A stretch of 36,062 nucleotides of DNA from Chromatiales bacterium. GTDB taxonomy: Bacteria; Pseudomonadota; Gammaproteobacteria; Chromatiales; Chromatiaceae. The translations under genes and the position numbers were made by a program. This document shows, piece by piece, positions 18,098 through 26,399 of the stretch. Location: contig JAKSBX010000193.1 of assembly GCA_022360905.1 (NCBI GenBank), forward strand, positions 1 through 36,062. Direction: 5' to 3'. The notes beneath the pieces were generated by a model. The model was given only the letters and a program-made list of their open reading frames with translations. It was not told where the DNA came from and did not search any database. Numbering within the stretch: the first letter of the stretch is position 1; each line of letters starts with the position of its first letter.

Positions 18098-19132
18098 ATG
18101 TCATACCAGTTGCAGATGACCGATATTACTGAGGCAATTCGTGAACAGATTGCAGATTTTTATAGTGCATTTCATCAAGTGCACGTCGACCCTGATCCCT
18201 TAAATGCTGCCGTGAAACTGAGCTTGCCGAGCCGTTTCGGTAAGGGTCAGTTGAATATCCGCAAATTTGGCGTCACTACCTTCTCTGCCATGAAACTGAG
18301 CTTTAATCAGGATATTTCTCTGACAGAGGAAGTATTGGATTCAGGCTTTTTTGTCAGTCTCAACTTGGGTGAGAGTGTCATTTTCGATATGGGCTCTTCC
18401 ACTTCTACATACCATTTTCCCGCCAGTACGATCTCCCTTGGATATACCAAGGCAGGTGTAAAATTACGCACCATGATGTCTGCAAACCAAGAAGTAAAAT
18501 CCTTCTCATTTTTTTTATCTGAACAACATTTGGGGCAGTATTTCATAGAACTTGATCGTCCTGATCTAGTCGATCGGCTGGTACAGGTATCTAACGGCAT
18601 GAGTATATTGGCCAACGCAACTATCTCACCGATGCAATATCACTTGATCAATAAGCTGATTACAAATCCCTATCGCGGCAGCTTGGAACAGCTCTACTTC
18701 GATAGTATTGCAGGAGAGTTGCTGATCTCCTTGCTGGAATCAATCTGTGCGAAACATAAGGCGATCACGGTTAACCTATCAGATAGAGACCGGAATCAGT
18801 TATTGACTGCTCGCAAACTATTATTAAAGGATCTACGGGAGCCACCAACCATATCTCAGCTGGCTAAAACGGTAGGCATGAACGAAGACAAACTGAAAAA
18901 AGGATTCAAAGCCGTTTTCAACAGCACCATTTTCAAAACAGTAACAGAGCAACGTATGCAGCTTGCAGCCCAACAACTTCGCAAAAACGACATGAGTATT
19001 GCAGAGATTGCCTACGATGCGGGGTATGAGAATGTCAGCAAATTTATTGCGGCTTTTAAAAAAACCTATGGCATTACACCAGGTATGATGCGCAAAAGTA
19101 TCAACTACTCTCTGCCTACGAGTTATTCCTGA
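18098..19132 (+). CDS. AraC-family regulator, PchR-like
   Basis: A 344-residue transcription regulator. The C-terminal 100 residues form the double helix-turn-helix of AraC proteins: PPTISQLAKTVGMNEDKLKKGFKAVF for the first helix pair, and MSIAEIAYDAGYENVSKFIAAFKKTYGITPGMMRK for the second. The N-terminal 230 residues form a ligand-sensing domain. The layout resembles PchR/YbtA/AlcR-type activators, which need intracellular ferri-siderophore and are themselves Fur-repressed. It is divergent from receptor 2 across a Fur box, the standard arrangement for such a pair. GGAAGAG precedes ATG 18098. The predicted target is the receptor 2 promoter; the inducing ligand is unknown. Confidence 0.9.
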   Translation: MSYQLQMTDITEAIREQIADFYSAFHQVHVDPDPLNAAVKLSLPSRFGKGQLNIRKFGVTTFSAMKLSFNQDISLTEEVLDSGFFVSLNLGESVIFDMGSSTSTYHFPASTISLGYTKAGVKLRTMMSANQEVKSFSFFLSEQHLGQYFIELDRPDLVDRLVQVSNGMSILANATISPMQYHLINKLITNPYRGSLEQLYFDSIAGELLISLLESICAKHKAITVNLSDRDRNQLLTARKLLLKDLREPPTISQLAKTVGMNEDKLKKGFKAVFNSTIFKTVTEQRMQLAAQQLRKNDMSIAEIAYDAGYENVSKFIAAFKKTYGITPGMMRKSINYSLPTSYS

Positions 19133-19172
19133 ACCGCTCTATCTCGCATTGAATAACGCTTACTTAGCAGGA

Positions 19173-20054
19173 CTATAATCCCAACAAATTCAGATCTAAG
19201 CGTCCATTCTTAACCGGAGGGCACCAATAATAACTGCCACTGACTGGTTGTGAAAAGCGAAATAAGGCATCACAGATCCCATCGTCCTTGCCTGTCATAC
19301 GATTTAACAATGCTTCGAATGCGTTGAAGGAGTGACCAAAGGCGACAAATACCAAGCCAGCCTGATGCTCGTCAGCCCAGGGCATGGAGCGACGCAGAAC
19401 AAAGGCTTCCGGTTCAAAATCTTCCTGAGCCGTGCGTTTGACATGCGCGGATGGAGGAGCCTCCTCGATCTCTTCATTGTCGCTGAATCTGCGACCGATG
19501 ATATTATCCCTTTCCTCTTGTGGAAGTGATTGGAAATGATCCAGATCGTGTACCCATTGCTGTACTGCAACGAAACTGGAGCCGTCCATGCCCTGTTCTG
19601 CGCCCTGAACAATCCCCGCTTGCACAGCCTCCTCATCTTGTGGATTCTCGGTGCCATCTACATAACCAGTCAGATCCCTGCTGTCTCGATATTGAAATGC
19701 ATCGATTACCTTATGTAGCACAAAGGCTTCGCTCAAATCCTGAGCCAACACCCGACTGAGTTGTAAAAGATCACCTCGATCATCACCTCTCAACCATATC
19801 CATAGCGCAGATTGCGTTGAGGGTACGGTAAATGATGGACCACATTGCACTGGAAACGGTCTCATGCCTTGCAAACTAATTCCGAGCGCCATGAGTAGTT
19901 CGTTACCAAATCCCACAACACAACTATCATGGTTAAGTTTGTCCTGAAGCAGTCTGCTGATAGTGTCTCTATCCACATCAGGTTTCATGGTGAATGAAAG
20001 GTAACGGGCAAGTTGAGGTACCTCAGCGAGGATACCGGGTTGACAAGATTTCAT
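19173..20054 (-). CDS. Dyp-type heme peroxidase
   Basis: A 293-residue dye-decolorising-type peroxidase. The GxxDG motif is present as GYVDGTENP (Asp133 the catalytic residue), the proximal heme histidine is His204 in SAHVKRT, and Arg221/Arg222 with FVLRRSMPW supplies the distal arginine. FVAFGHSFNAFEALLNRM closes the fold. There is no Tat signal, so it is probably cytoplasmic like YfeX rather than periplasmic like EfeB. YfeX-type proteins have been linked to porphyrin oxidation and, disputedly, to iron release from heme. It converges on the AraC gene 40 bases away and has its own promoter region on the far side. A role with the HemS/HmuS-like protein in heme handling is inference. Confidence 0.92.
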   Translation of the reverse strand: MKSCQPGILAEVPQLARYLSFTMKPDVDRDTISRLLQDKLNHDSCVVGFGNELLMALGISLQGMRPFPVQCGPSFTVPSTQSALWIWLRGDDRGDLLQLSRVLAQDLSEAFVLHKVIDAFQYRDSRDLTGYVDGTENPQDEEAVQAGIVQGAEQGMDGSSFVAVQQWVHDLDHFQSLPQEERDNIIGRRFSDNEEIEEAPPSAHVKRTAQEDFEPEAFVLRRSMPWADEHQAGLVFVAFGHSFNAFEALLNRMTGKDDGICDALFRFSQPVSGSYYWCPPVKNGRLDLNLLGL

Positions 20055-20408
20055 CGGACAACCTATGAATTGATTTGTTTGAAAAATTATAACTCATCAG
20101 ACGAAGGGTTAATAACCTCTCAACAAATCCGTTCAGCGACTTAGTTCGTAACCAATACCCTTTCAAGCTGCAACTCAATATCTATATACAGCATTGATGG
20201 CAGTCTCAGGAGAACCCCCTCCAATCAATCAGGCGATATCTCAACCATTGCAAACCGCAGTTAACAGGCGGTCGAACAGAACCAGAATCTCTCAAAAACA
20301 AGTTGAAGAGCTAGTTGTTATTGATTATCATTTGCATTACATGGTTTAGCCAGGCTCCCTCCCCAGCGATATGGACAGATCTATTTCATTTACAATGAGG
20401 TAAATGGT
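20055..20408. other. 354-base intergenic region with a Fur box
   Basis: This is the divergent space between the Dyp peroxidase (-) and a 59-residue membrane peptide (+). The only clear element is the Fur box at 20317-20335. A 50-codon plus-strand frame (20197-20349) runs through the Fur box and has no ribosome site; I do not call it a gene. Confidence 0.6.
20317..20335 (+). promoter_or_regulatory. Fur box upstream of the 59-residue peptide
   Basis: GTTATTGATTATCATTTGC matches 15 of 19 positions of the Fur consensus (palindromic centre read either way), followed by ATTAC. It is 74 bases upstream of the small gene at 20409 and about 260 bases from the Dyp peroxidase start, so the small gene is its most likely target. 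Confidence 0.75.
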
Positions 20409-20588
20409 ATGAAACTTTTATTCAACTTGCTCTCTCCGCTGGTAATTCTGATTGTGTTGATCGGCTTGTTTGATCTCTTTCTGCTTAAACAGATCAAATC
20501 GCAATACCATTCGTCTGAACAAAGCGTGAATCTTCCTCAGGAATATCTGGTTCGTGTGGCGCCCACTATTGACCGGGCACCCGAGTAG
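20409..20588 (+). CDS. 59-residue iron-regulated single-pass membrane peptide
   Basis: A short frame with a strong hydrophobic helix near the N-terminus (LLSPLVILIVLIGLFDLFLL), then a polar periplasmic or cytoplasmic tail (KQIKSQYHSSEQSVNLPQEY to RAPE). GAGG lies 12 bases before the ATG. No family recognised. Support comes from the membrane helix, a Fur box at proper promoter distance, and a clean hairpin soon after the stop. It stands alone, convergent with the di-heme peroxidase gene. It could be a regulator or anchor of an iron uptake complex, as many single-helix peptides are, but that is inference from size and regulation. Confidence 0.65.
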   Translation: MKLLFNLLSPLVILIVLIGLFDLFLLKQIKSQYHSSEQSVNLPQEYLVRVAPTIDRAPE

Positions 20589-20655
20589 CTTTGATACCGT
20601 TGTTATCAGCTTATCGAACCTGGTATCGCAAACAGACTTGTGCTGCGGGATTGTA

Positions 20656-20682
20656 GCCGGGCTGAATATCAGTCAGCCCGGC
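20656..20682. terminator. hairpin between convergent genes
   Basis: Perfect 10-base inverted repeat GCCGGGCTGA / TCAGCCCGGC with a 7-base loop, lying between the convergent 59-residue peptide gene and the di-heme peroxidase gene. It has no T run on either side, so it may act as a bidirectional barrier or processing site rather than a classical intrinsic terminator. Confidence 0.65.
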
Positions 20683-20699
20683 AACTACCCATAGCGAAA

Positions 20700-21929
20700 T
20701 CAGTCGCAGATAATGCCTTTCTCTTCTATCAGGTGCTTATAACGGGCATCGGTAAGAGAACGCAGAAAACAGACCAAAGCCTCTACTTCATCATCAGTTA
20801 GGGCTGGAGCCGCGAGTTCATCATGGTTCACAGTACCCGGGACTTCCGGATCAGCCCAGGCTGTGCCCGTTTCAGGGTTCAGGCTGCGTTCCTCATTGTT
20901 GAACTGGTCGTAGAATAAAATCACTGTTTTCAGGTCACGAAACACACCATTGTGCATATAGGGTTCAGTGACTGCCACATTACGTAGCGTTGGCACCTTG
21001 AATTTACCCTGATCGGCTGATTCTGTCGTGTTGTCCAATAGTCCATTGTCTACGAAATCTTCTGCAGAATTATTGATCGCACGAACAGCGGTATTCTCCG
21101 GTACGCCAATGTTGTGATACTCATAACTGGAGAAAGTCTCTTCAAGATGACTGTTGGGCTGTAACTGATGGCAGGTTGCACAGTTGGTGAATTCCTGAGA
21201 GAAGAACAGCGCCTTGCCTAGCGCTGCCTTGGTGAGGATATATTCATCGTACTCACCCTTGATATGGCGATCGTAGTCTGAATCGAACGTGGCAAAAGCT
21301 TGAGTCTTTTCAAACTTGGCAATACTCTCGGTCATCGCCTCATAGGCGGCATCGATATCATCAAATATCGTCTCATTGTAGAGTGACTTGAAGGACTGGA
21401 CATAATCCTCATTCTCCTGCAATCGCTCAACGACACTTGCCTTGTCCGGCATGTTCATCTCAATCGGATTCAACGGAGGCCCACCTGCCTGCCCTTTGAG
21501 GTTGGCTTCTCGTCCATCCAGAAACTGCCCCCCCATAAAACCTTCATATGCTCCGGCGTCGCTATTGAGACGATTACGGGTGCCGTGAAAAAACTCAGGA
21601 CTAAACGAAGCATAAGCTGCGGTAGGCGTATTGCGATCACCCAATGAGGTGCCGTCATCGCCCATGGATACCGCGCCGATCTCACCAAATGCATCGAGCC
21701 GGTCATCAACAAAGGCTCGTTCAGGGTTGTGGCATGTTGAACAGGCCTGAGTTCGGTTGCCCGACAAATTCACATCGGAAAACAGGGCTTCACCCAATGC
21801 CTCCTTGCTCGCAAAGGCTGGTTCAGGGGTAGTTGAATCGGCACTCCCGCCTCCACCACCACAGGCGGAAAACAACAGGCTGCTGATCAGCCCAACACTC
21901 AATTTTGATAAGGCACTTAAAATTTTCAT
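20700..21929 (-). CDS. di-heme cytochrome c peroxidase (CcpA/MauG family) lipoprotein
   Basis: A 409-residue di-heme protein. The lipobox FSAC gives Cys23, followed by five glycines. Two heme c sites are visible: CSTCH (63-67) and CATCH (250-254), in the order and spacing of bacterial cytochrome c peroxidases. Further motifs are DRNTPTAAY, FHGTRNRLN, EMNMPDKASVVERLQ and the C-terminal KVPTLRNVAVTEPYMHNG that supplies distal heme contacts. Members reduce hydrogen peroxide or, in the MauG branch, oxidise proteins; lipid anchoring suggests outer-membrane attachment. It is divergent from the imelysin gene, 217 bases away, with a weak Fur-like site between. It may exchange electrons with the DUF1111 di-heme protein nearby (inference). 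Confidence 0.93.
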   Translation of the reverse strand: MKILSALSKLSVGLISSLLFSACGGGGGSADSTTPEPAFASKEALGEALFSDVNLSGNRTQACSTCHNPERAFVDDRLDAFGEIGAVSMGDDGTSLGDRNTPTAAYASFSPEFFHGTRNRLNSDAGAYEGFMGGQFLDGREANLKGQAGGPPLNPIEMNMPDKASVVERLQENEDYVQSFKSLYNETIFDDIDAAYEAMTESIAKFEKTQAFATFDSDYDRHIKGEYDEYILTKAALGKALFFSQEFTNCATCHQLQPNSHLEETFSSYEYHNIGVPENTAVRAINNSAEDFVDNGLLDNTTESADQGKFKVPTLRNVAVTEPYMHNGVFRDLKTVILFYDQFNNEERSLNPETGTAWADPEVPGTVNHDELAAPALTDDEVEALVCFLRSLTDARYKHLIEEKGIICD

Positions 21930-22027
21930 ATTAATTAATGATTTACCATCTCAGCTAGCTTCATAAATGCACAATTGCAGTATGGGAATAACCAGTATAT
22001 ACAAATTTTGTTAATAAAAACACTATT

Positions 22028-22046
22028 GATAATTATTCGTATTTGC
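22028..22046. promoter_or_regulatory. weak Fur-like site between divergent iron genes
   Basis: GATAATTATTCGTATTTGC matches 13 of 19 positions of the Fur consensus. It is less convincing than the others alone, but the following bases ATTTGCATTAC are identical to those flanking the Fur box at 20317-20335, and it lies midway between the divergent peroxidase and imelysin genes, where a shared operator is expected. Confidence 0.5.
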
Positions 22047-22146
22047 ATTACGATCCCCCCATCTTTTTCTGGCACGACTAAGTCCAGCCTGAAATCTGGA
22101 ATCTTGGACGTGTAACCAAAATTAAGACTTGCATAGGAGTACCTAA

Positions 22147-23631
22147 ATGAGATTGCAACCCCTTGCCGCAGCGATACTTAGTGCCAGCCTGATCACGGCC
22201 TGCGGAGGTGGCGGCGGTAGTAATGATGATGACAACACTACCCCCACATCACTGATCAATATTGAAAATGTCTCGAAGGTACTTGAGACCAATGCAGATA
22301 TCGCCTTGGCCGTCTACAATGACGCCATCACTACCGCTCAGGCACTGAAATCTGCCCTGACCGCCCTGCGCGCAGATCCTACAGAAACAACGCTACAAGC
22401 GGCCAAGGATGCCTGGCTGGCAGCCCGCGAACCCTATGGTCAAACTGAGGTTTACCGATTCCGTCTCAGCCCTATCGACTCCACCAACTACGCCGACGAA
22501 GATGGTCCTGAAGGTGATATCAACGCCTGGCCTCTTGGTGAAGCCCTGATCGACTATGTCAATGTGGATACCGGTAACAGTGCGGATGATTTCGGCGATG
22601 ATCAGGTGGGTGTCACCACAAATGCCGTAGGCATCAATAACAACGGAGCTCTTACCGAAGCCGATGCCGAGGCAGACAACACCAACAATATCATTGGCGA
22701 TACCAGCATCACCATCAACGCAGCTCTGTTGGCGAATACGGCAACAGCTGATGACGAACACGATGTTATCGCCGGCTACCACGCCATCGAATTCCTACTT
22801 TGGGGCCAAGACCTCAACAACAACGCCACGATTACCGTGCCTGAAGATCGCACCCAGGCAGTTAAAACCCATGACGCCACGAACCTGGCCACAGGAGGTC
22901 AACGTCCCCTATCCGACTTCGTGAGTACACAGGCAAACGATGCAGCGGATCGCCGTCATCAGTACATGGAAGTAGCGGTTGACAAACTGATCGCCGACCT
23001 TCAACAGGTCCGAGATGGTTGGGTTGAAGGCGCCAGCTATCGCACGGCTTTTACCTCGGTCACTGATGAAACCGAAGCCAAGCAGAAACTCGCCGAGATT
23101 CTCACCGGTATGGGTACCCTTTCCGAAGGTGAGCTGGCAGGTGAGCGTATGCAGATCGCATTCAGCGCCAATTCCCAGGAAGATGAGCACTCCTGCTTCT
23201 CTGACAATACCCACCGCGACATCTGGCTGAATGCAGAAGGCGTTTCCAACAGCTATTACGGTGACTATGCGGGATATGACAGTGATTTGGATGGGGTTGA
23301 TGATGTGACGACCAACGCCGTAAATGGCTACGGCATCGATGACTACCTCCAGGACGCGGGACTGACCACCCTGAAGAGTGACATCGAAGCTGCACTGACA
23401 GATACCGAGGCCGCCTATGTGGCCATTGACGCCGCCGCCCGTGCTGGGCGTCCGGTAGATGTACTGATCACGGAAGCAAAAACCAGTGACAATCCCATGT
23501 ATCCGGCGATCATCTCCCTGAATAGCCAATCGTCGTTGATTCAGCAGCTTGCTGATGAACTGGACTTGGGCAATGTGGTCGATGACGACGCTTCAGGGTG
23601 TGATACCACCGATCCGTCCACTGAGTGTTGA
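22147..23631 (+). CDS. imelysin-family (IrpA/ICMP-type) lipoprotein
   Basis: A 494-residue imelysin-domain lipoprotein. The lipobox ITAC gives Cys19, followed by five glycines and an Asp/Asn-rich linker. The imelysin signature GxHxxE is intact in GYHAIEFLLWGQD (Gly210, His212, Glu215), preceded by INAWPLGEALIDYV, typical of the iron-regulated IrpA/ICMP group. Members are extracytoplasmic, probably bind iron or ferric complexes, and are not proven peptidases. AGGAG lies 9 bases before ATG 22147. It is the first gene of the plus-strand cluster and is followed by hairpins at 23651 and 23692 before the next gene. It probably supplies iron binding on the outer membrane for the heme and flavin proteins downstream (inference). 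Confidence 0.9.
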   Translation: MRLQPLAAAILSASLITACGGGGGSNDDDNTTPTSLINIENVSKVLETNADIALAVYNDAITTAQALKSALTALRADPTETTLQAAKDAWLAAREPYGQTEVYRFRLSPIDSTNYADEDGPEGDINAWPLGEALIDYVNVDTGNSADDFGDDQVGVTTNAVGINNNGALTEADAEADNTNNIIGDTSITINAALLANTATADDEHDVIAGYHAIEFLLWGQDLNNNATITVPEDRTQAVKTHDATNLATGGQRPLSDFVSTQANDAADRRHQYMEVAVDKLIADLQQVRDGWVEGASYRTAFTSVTDETEAKQKLAEILTGMGTLSEGELAGERMQIAFSANSQEDEHSCFSDNTHRDIWLNAEGVSNSYYGDYAGYDSDLDGVDDVTTNAVNGYGIDDYLQDAGLTTLKSDIEAALTDTEAAYVAIDAAARAGRPVDVLITEAKTSDNPMYPAIISLNSQSSLIQQLADELDLGNVVDDDASGCDTTDPSTEC

Positions 23632-23650
23632 TCAGCCATAGAGCAGAGGC

Positions 23651-23673
23651 ACATCAACCCTTTCGGTTGATGT
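23651..23673 (+). other. stem-loop after the imelysin gene
   Basis: Perfect 9-base inverted repeat ACATCAACC / GGTTGATGT with a 5-base loop, 20 bases after the imelysin stop and upstream of a second, stronger hairpin. GTTTGTGG follows. It may protect the imelysin mRNA 3' end. Confidence 0.6.
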
Positions 23674-23691
23674 GTTTGTGGTAGTAACCAA

Positions 23692-23723
23692 GCAAAGCCG
23701 ACGTTGCTCGGCTTTGCCTCTTT
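23692..23723 (+). terminator. intrinsic terminator between imelysin and DUF1111 genes
   Basis: Perfect 10-base stem GCAAAGCCGA / TCGGCTTTGC with a 6-base loop, followed by CTCTTTAATT. The pattern fits an intrinsic terminator. Only 18 bases separate it from the next start codon, so any transcription of the downstream genes must read through it or start inside it. Confidence 0.75.
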
Positions 23724-23741
23724 AATTCTCAATAGCCAATC

Positions 23742-25217
23742 ATGTATGTTCTTCAGAAAAAAATGGTAAGTGCAGCCATCGGCTCATCCATGTTGCTGAC
23801 AATGGGCGGTTGCAGTAACCCCTCCGCGCCCACCCTATCACCAACAGAAGCTCTGCCTGGCGGTGATACTTCGGTTTCAACCCGGCCATATGCCTCTTTT
23901 CAGTTACCTGCCGAGAATCTCCCTCAGGCGTTACATCCAGATTTTCACGCTGGCAAGGCCCTGGCTCATCAGCCCTGGGTTCGTGCCCCCACGATAACGA
24001 CGGCCCGAGACGGACTGGGTCCTATCTACAACGCGCGTACCTGCCTGTTTTGCCATATCAACGGTGGTCGCAGCCAGATGCCGGATAGCCCGAATCGAGA
24101 ACTGATTGGACCATTCGTTCGCATCAGTATACCCGGTAGTGACAAAATACAAGGAGTGGTACCTGAACCTGTTTACGGTGACCAGTTACAGACCCAATCG
24201 GTAGCGCTCAGCCACCAGCTTAGACAGGTGAGTCAGGTCAGAAAGGTAAGCCTGAAAAGCCAAGAGGTGAAACCTGAGGCCTATATCTACATCGATTGGC
24301 AGAAATCTTCCTTCACCTATCCCGATCAGACTGTGGTCAGTCTACGCTGGCCCAAGCCCCGCATCACCAAGCTCGCTTATGGAGAATTGGACTCTAACAC
24401 CCTTTTCAGCTTGCGCAATTCCCCGCCTATCCATGGCACTGGCCTACTGGAGTTGATACCACAATCCGCCATCGACGCGCTTGCTGATCCACAGGACAAA
24501 AACGGCGATGGCATCTCGGGCAGAGTGAATCAGGTTTGGGACTTTGAACAAGCCAAAACAGTACCGGGACGATTCGGATTGAAAGCCAACCGGGCAAATA
24601 ACCTGCGTATTGTTACCGCAGCAGCCTTTACCGGCGATGTGGGAATCACCAATTCCATTTTTCCTCAGCAGCCCTGTACCGAGGCACAGATCCAATGCTT
24701 GAAGACCCCCCACGGTAATGGTGAAGAAGGTGTTGAGATCCCAACAAAGCTACTGGACTTAGTGAGCGATTTCCTACGCAACATCGGTGTACCTAAACGC
24801 AGCAATTGGAACAGTGAAACCGTATTGGCAGGTCGGGAACTGTTTTTCCGAACCGGCTGCCAAGCATGTCACCACCCCGATTACACCACTGGCGAATCCT
24901 CCCGCATGCCTCACCTCGCGAAACAGAAAATATGGCCGTACACAGATCTGCTGCTACACGATATGGGAGCTGACCTTGCCGATGACCGGCCGGATTATGA
25001 GGCCACTGGCAGTGAGTGGCGAACTCCTCCACTGTGGGGTGTCGGACTGCGTGAAGCAGTCAATGGCAGCAACAACCTGTTGCACGATGGCCGTGCCCGA
25101 ACAGTTGAAGAGGCGATTATCTGGCATGGAGGTGAAGCCCAAAAAGCCAAGCAAAATTTCGTTAACCTCAAGGCGGATCAGCGCGATCTGTTGATCAAAT
25201 TTGTGGAATCACTTTGA
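23742..25217 (+). CDS. DUF1111 di-heme oxidoreductase lipoprotein
   Basis: A 491-residue putative thiol/di-heme oxidoreductase (DHOR, DUF1111). The signal ends MGGC (Cys24), consistent with lipidation. Heme c sites are CLFCH (101-105) and CQACHH (373-377), the usual two for the family. A DPQDKNGDGISGRVNQVWD segment (249-267) resembles a calcium-binding loop. Other family parts are PIHGTGLLELIP, FGLKANRANNLRIVTAAAF and RTPPLWGVGL. DUF1111 genes are commonly found beside imelysins and DUF1513 genes, as here. It is probably a periplasmic or outer-membrane redox partner. ATG 23742 was used; ATG 23763 would also leave a signal peptide. It runs into the next gene with a short gap. Confidence 0.9.
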   Translation: MYVLQKKMVSAAIGSSMLLTMGGCSNPSAPTLSPTEALPGGDTSVSTRPYASFQLPAENLPQALHPDFHAGKALAHQPWVRAPTITTARDGLGPIYNARTCLFCHINGGRSQMPDSPNRELIGPFVRISIPGSDKIQGVVPEPVYGDQLQTQSVALSHQLRQVSQVRKVSLKSQEVKPEAYIYIDWQKSSFTYPDQTVVSLRWPKPRITKLAYGELDSNTLFSLRNSPPIHGTGLLELIPQSAIDALADPQDKNGDGISGRVNQVWDFEQAKTVPGRFGLKANRANNLRIVTAAAFTGDVGITNSIFPQQPCTEAQIQCLKTPHGNGEEGVEIPTKLLDLVSDFLRNIGVPKRSNWNSETVLAGRELFFRTGCQACHHPDYTTGESSRMPHLAKQKIWPYTDLLLHDMGADLADDRPDYEATGSEWRTPPLWGVGLREAVNGSNNLLHDGRARTVEEAIIWHGGEAQKAKQNFVNLKADQRDLLIKFVESL

Positions 25218-25228
25218 GCGGGATAGAA

Positions 25229-26368
25229 ATGATGAATAGTACGACTGGATTAACTCGCAGAAAATTGATTTCAGGCCTAGCTGCTCTGGCACTTATGCCC
25301 TCCTCTCTTATAGCCGGAGGAGGTAGACAGAACCAAGGTAACAGAAATATCTGGCTTTCGGCTCAGGGTGACAGACCCGAAACTTATGGTATCGGGTGGT
25401 ATAACCAAAGTAGCTCCACCGGTAAACAAAGCCTTTCAGGATTCCGCGGCCACGCGGTGACCCTGCATCCATCAACAAATCGGGTACTGATGTTTGCGCG
25501 AAGACCCGGCACACGAGCGATTGAAGTCGACCTGAAGAGTGGAGACCACCGGCAGGCGTTTGAGTGTAAGAGCAACCGACATCTGTTTGGTCATGGCTGC
25601 TTTTCACCCGACGGTAAATTTCTCTTCACCACTGAAGCTGAGATCGACACAGGTCGAGGCTTGATTGCCGTACGGGACGCCAACAGCTATGAACTGTTGG
25701 CTGAAATGTCAAGCCACGGCATTGGTCCTCATGAACTGAAGCTACTCAAAGATGGAAAGACCTTGGTAGTTGCCAACGGTGGCATACTCACCCACCCTGA
25801 CACTGGAAGAAAAAAACTCAACCTCGACAGCATGTCCTCGAACCTCTGCTATATTGACGCTTCCTCCGGTAAGAAGTTATCCATTCACCGTGTCACTGAG
25901 CCTAAAGCCAGCATTCGTCATCTTGATGTAGCTGACGATGATACAGTTGCTTTTGCAATGCAGTTTCAACGAAGCGCAGCTGCTCACGATCGGCTGGTGC
26001 CCTTGGCAGCTAGCCATCGCCTCGGTAACTCACTACATCTGTTTGAAGCACCTGAAGCTGTGACTATGCAGATGCACGATTATATTGGCAGCGTCGCAAT
26101 CAACAATAGTAACAGAGTGGTTGGATTCACCAGTCCCAAAGGCAGCATTGCTCTGTTCTGGAATCTGAATAACGGTACATTTCTCGGTTATCATCGCCTG
26201 CATGATGTCTGCGGAATCGCAGTTACTGCAGATGAGGGTTATTTTGCCCTAACCAGCTCCAACGGCCAGATGAGACTGCTCGACTCCCGGACCCTGAAAG
26301 AGAATCGAGCGCTGCGCCAACACCCCGATGTCAGATGGGACAATCATCTGCTCCTCACAACGGGGTAA
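25229..26368 (+). CDS. DUF1513 beta-propeller protein with Tat-like signal
   Basis: A 379-residue protein of the DUF1513 family, predicted beta-propeller. The N-terminus (TGLTRRKLISGLAALALMPSSLIAGG) has a twin-arginine and hydrophobic core, so it may be Tat-exported, implying folding or cofactor loading before export. Blades include GHAVTLHPSTNRVLMFARRP, FGHGCFSPDGKFLFTTE, GIGPHELKLLKDGKTLVVAN and DVCGIAVTADEGYFALTS. No catalytic motif is known to me. The family lies between DUF1111 and imelysin genes in many proteobacteria. ATG 25229 (or 25232) was preferred over TTG 25214, which overlaps the preceding stop. It probably works with the imelysins in iron handling; the biochemical role is unknown. 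Confidence 0.9.
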   Translation: MMNSTTGLTRRKLISGLAALALMPSSLIAGGGRQNQGNRNIWLSAQGDRPETYGIGWYNQSSSTGKQSLSGFRGHAVTLHPSTNRVLMFARRPGTRAIEVDLKSGDHRQAFECKSNRHLFGHGCFSPDGKFLFTTEAEIDTGRGLIAVRDANSYELLAEMSSHGIGPHELKLLKDGKTLVVANGGILTHPDTGRKKLNLDSMSSNLCYIDASSGKKLSIHRVTEPKASIRHLDVADDDTVAFAMQFQRSAAAHDRLVPLAASHRLGNSLHLFEAPEAVTMQMHDYIGSVAINNSNRVVGFTSPKGSIALFWNLNNGTFLGYHRLHDVCGIAVTADEGYFALTSSNGQMRLLDSRTLKENRALRQHPDVRWDNHLLLTTG

Positions 26369-26399
26369 TTCCCGTTCAACCTTACGATGTTTAAACGCT

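Noticed and set aside
20197-20349. 50-codon plus-strand frame
   Set aside because: It runs through the Fur box, has no ribosome site and no protein-like pattern.
22393-23529. two minus-strand frames opposite the first imelysin
   Set aside because: Both are antisense to the clear imelysin protein and lack start signals.
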